Below are positions 54,865 to 64,000 of a stretch of 64,000 nt of DNA, one piece after another. Within the stretch, counting starts at the first letter, position 1; each line of letters starts with the position of its first letter. The stretch comes from Collybiopsis luxurians FD-317 M1. Lineage: Eukaryota > Basidiomycota > Agaricomycetes > Agaricales > Omphalotaceae. Below the pieces are notes generated by a model. That model saw nothing but the letters and a program-made list of their open reading frames with translations, did no database searches and was not told the origin of the DNA. Location: positions 2,846,653 to 2,910,652 of the forward strand of contig KN834749.1 in NCBI GenBank assembly GCA_000827265.1, given 5' to 3'. The translations under genes were made by a program, and so were the position numbers.

Positions 54865-57000
54865 TAAAATTTTTATTGACCGGTTACTTGGCTAGTACTT
54901 TCAATTGAACTTGTGACGGTCAATCAACCGATCTTTCTGCGCGCCTACATGCAGGTTTTGTTTCGCACCTTTCTCCGCGTTCGACCGCAGAGCAATTGTC
55001 GGATCTCAGCTGGACACTAAGAATTGCTTCTAAAAGTTCTATCTATATGCAGCTGTCTGTCTGTCTACGGAAAGCTTCGTGCTTGTCGGTTGCATGAATT
55101 GGACCAAAGAAATGATTTCCCATCTGTCTCCGCACAAGACCGTCGTCTCAGAGGTAAAAAGATATTATGATAATTAAACCACTCACGTATGAGAGATATC
55201 ATACACTCGAACCTCCCATGTCCTGCCAACGAGACTGAACCAAAAAAAAAGGAATTTCCCATCCCTTTCCGTACAAGGCCGCCGTCTCAAACTCGAGGGT
55301 GTATGCACGTGTATGTATGTCCATACTCTATGATACACATAACTGAATATAAATCACTCGATCGGGCTTTGGTGGACTTTTCCATTTCCTTACCAGATCT
55401 GATACATATGTACTTTGAGCGCCCGAAGGCTTGTCTAAGCCTAGTTCAGTAGCACAGGCTGCTGGACCCGCTCCGTCCCGGGATTCGGAAACCAAGTCGA
55501 GCCAAGTACGCTTGGGCACCAGGAACGCTCGGTACATATACAGTTTCTTCAATTTTCATGTGGAACTTACAGTGGAAAGATCTGAAAAAGTTCCGAAATT
55601 CGAGCGTGGCGAACTTTCTTGTCATTCTACATTCGTGCATACATACGAATCTATCTACTGTATCCGTCACTCGTCTTCTTGAATGTACTACTGAATGATA
55701 TATCGATGTAGATTTGCGTCGTCTTTTTTTTCTGGGTGGAGTTAAGAGCACGTGGTCGGAAAAGTCAAAGCTGGCTATATCAGGCCATATTAGGGCGGGG
55801 CTTTTTTGTTCCTCTTCCCCTTCCCCTTCCCCTTCCGTATCACTGATTAGTTTTTATGGTAAGTATGAAAATAAGATCTAGAGTCAGGGATCTATTATGT
55901 GCACACAGGTCCATCTGAATATCTGGTATGGTACTCATTGATTATGCTTACCAAGTGTACATCTCAAGAGGTTCACAACTTTCACTGCAGAGCAAACGGA
56001 AAAAAGGAAGAAAAAATCGAGCGTAGCCAAGTCCTTACATATGTAAGCAATACAGTAAGGCGACACATACAGAAAGCATCTCTTACGACAATGAGACTAC
56101 CTTATCAACATGCGCTACGGAATCTCAGCAAAAAAAAAAACAAAAAAAGGGTAGTCAGGACTGAACTTGAAGCTTGAAGCTTGAAGCCCGAGAGCCGCAA
56201 GCAAAACCATTTTATTTTTTGAAAAAGTGTAAAGCAACGAGTTAGGATAAGGAGAATACGGGATTAGCCATCGTATGTACTCTACATATGACTCCGAGTC
56301 GGGGGAATCACAACCGAGACGATACGGTGCAATGATTCTTCTCCCGTGTCCCCGCAGATAAGATATGAACCAAAGTATCTAAGAGTGCCACAATCAGCAA
56401 ATGACGTAAGTAGGTAAGAGGAACGAGGTGAGACGAGATGAGATGAGATGAGTAGTACGAGACCAAACCCCCCGAGGCTCTCAAGCCAAAAGGGAGCCAC
56501 GAGAAATGACAAGCGTACAAACGTACAAGCGTCATCTCGACTTCTCTGTTTGCTTGCGATATTGGCAAGCCTAAACCAAGGACAAAAACGAGTACGAAAA
56601 TTACTTGAAAAAAAAAAAAGCACTCGACAAGAACTTGTGTAAAGCATTCTGATAATAATGATAAACGCAAGGTGCAGGAGGTGCGGGAGACTCCACAAGA
56701 GAAATGCGAGAGAGAGAGTAAACGAGTAATCGTAACTGTAACTGTAAACAAACTGTAATTGTAAAACTAGGGCGCAAAAGGGGCTGTAAATACAAGCGAC
56801 AGACAGACGTTTGACCAGGGAAATACTTTGATACTAAATACTAATACATTCCGGAATGATTAATTTTTAAGAGGGGGGGAAGATACAGCTGCGGGCGCGT
56901 TTGGGAAGTTGGGAGATTGGGGGATTTGGAAGGATTGGACGGATTGGACGGATTGGGAAGGTCGGGGTTACGGGGGCGGAGAAAGCGGAATAAAAAACGG
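54865..57000. other. Long gene-free stretch with simple repeats
   Basis: 2.1 kb without a recognisable gene. It contains a degenerate direct repeat of about 60 bp (55101 and 55236), a CTTCCC run (about 55806-55836), three CTTGAAG units near 56164-56186, a GAGAT run near 56434 and GATTGGACG units near 56932-56960. Poly-A stretches of 9-11 occur near 56131 and 56608. It may include long untranslated regions of both neighbours. Confidence 0.5.
55101..55160 (+). repeat. Degenerate direct repeat, unit 1
   Basis: ACCAAAGAAATGATTTCCCATC followed by TCTCCGCACAAGACCGTCGTCTCA resembles the unit at 55236-55300 (AATTTCCCATC, TTTCCGTACAAGGCCGCCGTCTCA) in the same order, with about 135 bp between unit starts. 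The spacing and order suggest a local duplication. The function is unknown. Confidence 0.55.
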
Positions 57001-58591
57001 TTACGAAGGCTCAGGTGAGGCCAAAGATTCCTGCGAAATGGTTAGTATCAGAATTCGAAGAAAGCTTCCTATTTGACCTGAGTGAGGAGCTCCGCTGGAA
57101 AAGGAAAACGATAAGAAAAACCAGACAACGCGCCTAACCCAAAGCAGGGCATTTCGTACCTGGATTCAACATCGGCTCCCCATTCTCCGTCAGGATAGGT
57201 TCCATCGGCTCGGGACGACTCAACCGCGCTCCATACTCGTGCTCACGAAGTAGATGACTCCCGTTGGAAATTGGCGAGTCACTGGCGACTGACGAAGAGT
57301 TATCTTCGTCCCGATCCGGATCTACTTCCCGGACAGTGACATCGATTGAAGGTTGAGTCCAAATCCTGTCTGGTTTTATTGCACTCTCAAAGCTTTGTTG
57401 GGTGCACTGGTCGTCTTCAGACCGCAATTCTGCGCTACGCGCAGCGTTTGCTTCCAACAGTAAACGTTCCAATTGCACTGGTGGTGGTAATGGAGGGATC
57501 GGAGCCGGAGTCAAAGGTGCGGGAGATTTTGCCCTTGGAGAGTTTGGCTCCTCGTGGTGGGAATGAGAGCTAGTCGAGGATGGCGAGGAAGGACGGTCCG
57601 AGTGAGAGCTGCGAGGAGGAGGGGATCTTGAGGAACGGAAAGCCGAAGACGAGTGCGAAGAAGCAGTACTACCGTCTGGCCGGTAGTATGGTGAAGGAAC
57701 ATACATGTATGTTGATCGACCAGGAGGAGGAGGGGGATTTCCATTTGGCCAAGCATGTCCATTAGACCACCTGATACATGGTCAATATCGGAGTGAACAG
57801 CAGGAGATATCCGGTACGTACTCAGAGCTTCCAACTCTACGGCCTTGTGGCGGATAGGCTGCAGAATGAATTAAGACAAGTCCCGACACCGGGTGAAGCA
57901 AGGACGTACGAGGAGATGTACCGGTATGTTCTCGATAGTAGCTGGAATGACCAGTAGCAGGTCCAGACGCGCTAGGTGTTCCTTGTACAGTTTCAGGAAC
58001 TGCCATCGTCTCTCTAGATGTAGAACTAGAGGCTTCAGCGCTACCCTGCGTATCTGGAGCAGAATCTTCTGCGTCAATAGGATCAAATACAGCGCCGTTG
58101 TGTCTTAATAATCATCAGCTGAAGTACTAGGCCGAATCTCCTTATTACGCACCTAGTCTTTTGGTGGCGTCTTAGAGCGTCGGTCTAGTTGAGTGTACCG
58201 TGACAAATCCGTCTTTATAGACTGAGTGGCGTGGCACTCACCCTTGTAAATGTCGCTTCACATTGAGGACAAGCACTGAGCGAAATCCGTCAGAGAATGA
58301 ACTTGCGTACACAGAAAAAACAACAGGACCCACAACCCAGCCATGGCGTGTAGTTTAGACGTCCTCTGATGCCTCTTTAGGTCAGCTTCTCTAGCAAATT
58401 GCTTGTTACATCCATTCCCTAAAGTACATGGCCATATCCCGTTACTCGAACCGTCCTTCTTTTTGGCTGCGGCATTCTTCTTCGCGGTGGTAGTTCTCCT
58501 GCTATCGGGCTGGATGGTACGGAACTAAATGATGGCCCCATAAACCAATGTGATAGATACTGACCTCCTCTTCGGAGTTGAGTCTAGCCAT
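57001..58591 (-). CDS. C2H2 zinc-finger protein, putative transcription factor
   Basis: Two adjacent C2H2 fingers follow a short basic N-terminus (MARLNSEEE, then RRTTTAKKNAAAKKKDG). Finger 1 is CTLGNGCNKQFAREADLKRH with a distal His six residues on. Finger 2, split by two introns, is CPQCEATFTRTDALRRHQK with its last His after TR. The long C-terminal part is Ser/Pro-rich and disordered (PSPYYRPDGSTASSHSS; PPPRSSHSDRPSSPSSTSS), with an acidic patch DREVDPDRDEDNS-like and the segment EPILTENGEPMLNP. To reach the end AELLTQESLASPEPS the transcript must use a 17-nt microexon at 57078-57094 between two introns. Retaining the first of them would end the protein early at 57134. Likely a nuclear DNA-binding regulator. 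Targets are unknown. Confidence 0.83.
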
Positions 58592-59638
58592 CGCGACGAT
58601 AGAAAGGCCAGGAAAGTAATTGGGGTGGTGGTCAGAAAATAAAATGAGCGTTCACTTCCGACGGCGGGGATGTCAGGCGGGTCTTCGGCATGGGCGGCTA
58701 ATTCGGACTAGCGGCCTGCCGGGCAGGCGCCTATGCACCAAAGAAAAACCAAGTTCGCACAAAAGAATAGAGGTGACCTTCTGGCAGGTAGTTTGGAGGA
58801 CTGGCATAGAGCACGGAGTAGTCTAGCTGCCATTGATGCCTACAGAATTTCCGTGAATGACTGCTGCTCGACTATGCTATCAAAACAACCCGGGAAGTTG
58901 AGGCTTTCGAATCAATTACCAGGTGTTGCCAGCTCCAATGCGAAGGCGCTCAGAGTGTATGCTGACTTGCGAAGATGTAGAATGGACTGGTATTGCTACC
59001 AGACAGTGTCACGACGTACTTAAATATTGACAGATAAATTGAAAGAAAAATTCAATATGAAAAGCATGCATATGTATATGTACCTCCGTCGTAATTGACC
59101 GTCCGCAGGGCTGGAATCCAGGTCTCCCGCAATTTTCACAAATTTATTGGTCGGTAAGGAAGGGAAATTGGTGATAGAGGCCCAATTACATTGAAAGTGC
59201 AGCCAACCACTCGTAGTCTTATCTCCAATTTCGTTCGCACGCAGCGTCTTGCGGATGAAGCCATCGAACACAATGTACGTAACCGCAGTAAGACCGCAAC
59301 TTCAAATTTTGAGAGAAAGAAGTACAGAGGTCTGAGGCGGGCTAGATTTACCTCGATATACCTGGATTCTCACTGTACGTACCGAGTAAAATTCACTTTA
59401 TAAAAAATATTCGTGCACCCAGACCGTGAATACACACGAAGGCGAATCCACAGCGGCGATTGCGGCTATCCATGTACATGCCATTGGATTTCGAGGCTTT
59501 GGGACTGGACGGCCGCAGACTGCGGCGATGAATACTTATTGAGATTGGGGTATGAGCGTGGGAAATTGTAAGCTGAAAACTGAACTTTGACCCAGCCTCA
59601 TCGATTTTCTCTTCCCGAACCACCACCTTCACTCGACC
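58592..59638. other. Intergenic region before enolase
   Basis: The promoter region of both the zinc-finger gene and enolase lies here. A pyrimidine-rich block (CTCTTCCCGAACCACCACC) ends just before the enolase ATG, typical of strongly expressed fungal genes. No gene is seen. Confidence 0.45.
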
Positions 59639-61320
<1,682 letters not shown>

Positions 61321-61537
61321 AAATAGACTGCGTTGCTCTGGGGGTGAATCAAAACTGAAAGAGAATAAAAAGGACTGCTGTTGTACCACTGACCATACAA
61401 ACATTATATTTAGACTTTCATTTGCTTTTCTTGTCCTTGCTTGCTTGCTGTATTTACATACGTACTTCTGTACCTTGGTCGTATGATAAGGCGCAAAAAT
61501 TGAAGAATAAATAGCTACATACATGCTTCGATTTACA

Positions 61538-62877
61538 TCACGCCAGTCCAGCCTCGACATCCTTCTTAAACCTCTCCACAATCGGCACCATTCCTCCTTC
61601 ATCAACCACGAATCCCAAACTCAACGCATAACTATTATCAAATCTCTGCGGCCACGAATCCACCAACCTCTTCGTCCCAGGGTCGTCCTCGAATTTAATC
61701 AGTTTTACCGCCTCTTCCCCGCCGACCTGGCGCAAGGCTTCGATTTCGTCCCGGACGGTGACGGTGAATCCGGGTGAGACGACGACGCGGGAGTGCCGCG
61801 GATAGGCGGAACTGGGGATGTGTTTGGCGTAGAGGAGGTTGCGGATGGTGGTTTGGGGGCTGGCGAGCCAAACGGGGAGGTCGAGTTCTGGGGAGGAGAG
61901 GGAACTGCCGATGGGGCAGGTTGCTGGGACGCCTTTGATGGGTTCTCGGATGATCCCTGTGAGGAATTGAATTTGGTTTTTTTGTTAGTTAGTTAATCTA
62001 GCGAGAATAAAAGTGGGTGGTACACACCTGACATGAAAGCGGAAGCTGCTGCGGCGGGAGGTCCTGGGCGGACTACGATCGTTGGTAAGCGGAGTATGCG
62101 TCCGTCTACGAGACCGCGTCTTGAGAACTCGTTGATGTAGAGTTCTGAGGATAGTTTGGCTAGTCCGTAAGCGCCTTCTGGAGTTGCGATGGTGTCTGCT
62201 TTGATTATGTCTGGCTGGGTACGGATAGAGATGGGTTTAGGGGAGGGAAGGTTGGGTGTTAGATGGGGATGCGAATGGGATGATATAAGAGACCTACTAC
62301 TGGACCGCCGTATACGGCACATGAGGATGTGAAAATGAACTTGATAGGACGTCCGAGTTTGACTCCGTATCGACGAGAAGCCTGGAGTAGTTCTCGGACA
62401 GAGTCGGCGTTAATCTGTAATGGGGAGGCGTCAGATAAATGCGTAGATAGATGTGGTACACATTTCGTATAGACGGAAGAAAGTGATGACATAGAAGGTA
62501 CTTAAACCTACTGTTCGCGCGTAGGCTCAGTATACACGTACCTTCAAACCCAAATCGAAATTATCTTCCGATCCCCGAGACATAATGCCATGCATACAGT
62601 ACACCGTATCTGGGATACCAAAAGAAGTGTTAAACAGTGCATCGATAGCTTTCGGGTCGGTAAGGTCAGCTTTAATCGTCAATACTTCTGAACCAGACCC
62701 CGACCCCGACCCTAATTCTGAAGTGGTCGCAGACGTTGTAACAGGATTCTTCGGCTCAACGATATCAGTGAGAATTAGATGTATATTTGGCGTCTTCGGG
62801 TCTTTGAGAAGGGCCCTGCCTACCCAGCTGGCTAGGAAACCTCCCGCTCCTGTAACGAGTACGACGTTGTTTGCCAT
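61538..62877 (-). CDS. D-erythronate dehydrogenase-like NAD-dependent epimerase/dehydratase
   Basis: An extended SDR of the DenD-like group, which oxidises D-erythronate and related sugar acids in bacteria. Fungal homologues are common but mostly untested. The Rossmann motif is VVLVTGAGGFLASWVGRALL. DTVYCMHGIMSRGSEDNFDL is typical of the group. FIFTSSCAVYGGP carries the Ser. EGAYGLAKLSSELYINEFSR carries the YxxxK pair, and GRILRLPTIVVRPGPPAAAA leads to the substrate lobe. The C-terminal exons read ELDLPVWLASPQTTIRNLLY and VVVSPGFTVTVRDEIEALRQ and end MVPIVERFKKDVEAGLA. Four or five exons. It converges on enolase. A Gly/Ser-rich insert (GSGSGSGSE) sits in the N-terminal lobe loop. Confidence 0.88.
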
Positions 62878-63381
62878 TGGGGTTTAGAGGAAAGATTGTT
62901 TACATCATGAGAATTTATATCGTTCCCTAGCCTATGGACGAAGCAGACGGGTAAACCGTCGACCGGAGGGACATCTGACCCTCCTTGGACCTACCGTAGC
63001 AGAAGAAGTTTGGAGGATTAAATTTGTCAGCTGAATCGGGGTGAAAAAGTTTGCTTTTTTGCCAGTTTTGTGTTAGAGTTCTGTCACTGTGCTCACGTCT
63101 CAGCCTTGGGACGATTTGGTAGGACTATCTGTAAAAAGTGTGAGTAGCAACTCGAAGCAAATCTCGAGAGGAAATTCAGAAGAATTGAGGCATGAACTTC
63201 GTAGGAAACTCAGAAACAGCTGGGAGCCGTCGTCCCGCCCGGCGCGGGTGAGTCATTAAACCGGGCACGTGATTTATGTTTGGGTTGCCTGCACGCGCGC
63301 GTTGAATTCTTCTTTTTGTTACCTCACTACCATCACCATCGGCCACGATTACTTGCTCATAGCACATAACGTTGAGGGGAG
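62878..63381. other. Intergenic region between divergent genes
   Basis: A short promoter region shared by the DenD-like gene and the ASE1-like gene. It is G/C-rich near 63235-63300 (CCCGCCCGGCGCGGG, GCACGCGCGCG). No gene is seen. Confidence 0.45.
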
Positions 63382-64000
63382 ATGTCTACCCCATCTTTAC
63401 TCACCACTTTGCTTAATAATCTCCATACTCACCTGCAAACTCAAACCCAATTATTGCCCACTTTACATGCCCAGCTTGGACTTCCGCCTACTGCTCTAGA
63501 AGATGACCTGAAAAGGCTCCAGAATATGCTCATTGAAGGGGTTGAAGCTCAGATTGACTCGCGGAGAAAAGAAGTGGAAAAATTGCTGGAAAAGTGCGGT
63601 CACGTTGAAGTTGAATGTCTGAGATATACCAAGGCCCTTGGAGGAAACGTAAAGGCAACAGGGAGCAGTGTAGGGGAGCTGCGAAAAGTTCAGTCCTTGC
63701 CCAAGAGATTCGAAATGGTTGCCGAACATCAGGAAAAGTTGCGACAAGTTAGTCATGGACTTTTGGCTGTTTCCCGTTTGAAGACTGATGTTTTATCGTG
63801 CAGCTTTACCATACGAAACTTGAACAATTGACAAATCTGACAAATCGATTGAATGCTCTTGCTCGCTGTCTGAGCTCCGATTTTTATGCCCAAGATATCC
63901 TTGAACCTACTCCTGCAGCCGAAGAGAGCATTTTCGACGAAGGCTACCATCGAGATGTTACGCCAGAACGTTTTTCAAAGTTAGAAAAAGAACTTGCTAG
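63382..64000 (+). CDS. ASE1: ASE1/PRC1/MAP65 microtubule-bundling protein, 5' part
   Basis: The N-terminal part of the conserved cross-linker of antiparallel microtubules that builds the anaphase spindle midzone. It starts MSTPSLLTTLLNNLHTHLQT and continues as a helical, charged dimerisation region (LEDDLKRLQNMLIEGVEAQI; RRKEVEKLLEKCGHVEVECL). One intron (about 63748-63803) joins EHQEKLRQ to LYHTKLEQLTNLTNRLNAL. The last visible part, HRDVTPERFSKLEKELA, is a hallmark of fungal ASE1. The gene runs off the window, so the spectrin-like microtubule-binding domain is not seen. No lesion in the visible part. Confidence 0.85.

Overview
The window looks like basidiomycete, probably Agaricomycete, nuclear DNA. 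Most genes are split by many introns of about 50-65 nt. The gene content is typical of mushroom-forming fungi: a laccase-type multicopper oxidase, RTA1 and seven-helix fungal membrane proteins, NACHT-type NLR proteins, a tandem family of aryl-alcohol-dehydrogenase-like reductases and a divergent G-alpha subunit. There is no operon structure. Coordinates and splice sites below were worked out by hand from reading frame, GT/AG signals and family conservation, so exon edges are approximate unless an exact intron is given.

Layout. 1-9 kb: a gene-poor stretch, a laccase-like oxidase (+) whose copper-ligand loops are altered, an RTA1-family membrane protein (-) and a nicotinamidase (-). 10-16 kb: a seven-helix protein (+), a MINDY-type deubiquitinase with a C-terminal CaaX box (+) and a Sec14/CRAL-TRIO protein (-). 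16-28.5 kb: a duplication-rich block holding relics of a prolyl-4-hydroxylase-like gene, a second seven-helix gene in CpG-poor DNA, a broken epimerase copy lying directly against a G-alpha gene, then intact and broken hydroxylase copies and the intact epimerase. 29-32 kb: a CorA/Alr1-type Mg2+ transporter (-). 33-40 kb: two tandem NACHT NLR genes, a short-chain dehydrogenase with a mutated splice donor, and a relic of that dehydrogenase between the NLRs. 40.6-42 kb: adenosine kinase (+).

42-53.6 kb: four head-to-tail aldo-keto reductase genes (-). Their spacers are partly duplicated. One spacer carries an unrecognised gene, another carries a decayed 25S/28S rRNA fragment in which almost every CpG has become TpG or CpA, and a third carries an intron-containing tRNA-Gly. 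54-64 kb: mostly conserved single-copy genes, namely an FMN-binding pyridoxamine-oxidase-like protein (+), a C2H2 zinc-finger protein with a 17-nt microexon (-), enolase (+), a D-erythronate-dehydrogenase-like epimerase (-) and the 5' end of an ASE1/PRC1 microtubule bundler (+) that runs off the window.

Housekeeping functions (enolase, adenosine kinase, nicotinamidase, Mg2+ transport, ASE1) alternate with lineage-variable functions (oxidase, NLRs, AKR array, duplicated redox genes). The variable blocks carry the pseudogenes, relics and CpG loss. No single metabolic cluster is evident: there is no PKS, NRPS or terpene synthase. The points most worth following are the CpG-decayed rDNA insertion, the NLR-plus-dehydrogenase duplication with a separate N-terminal peptide exon, the oxidase lacking copper ligands, and the G-alpha protein without its usual catalytic glutamine.
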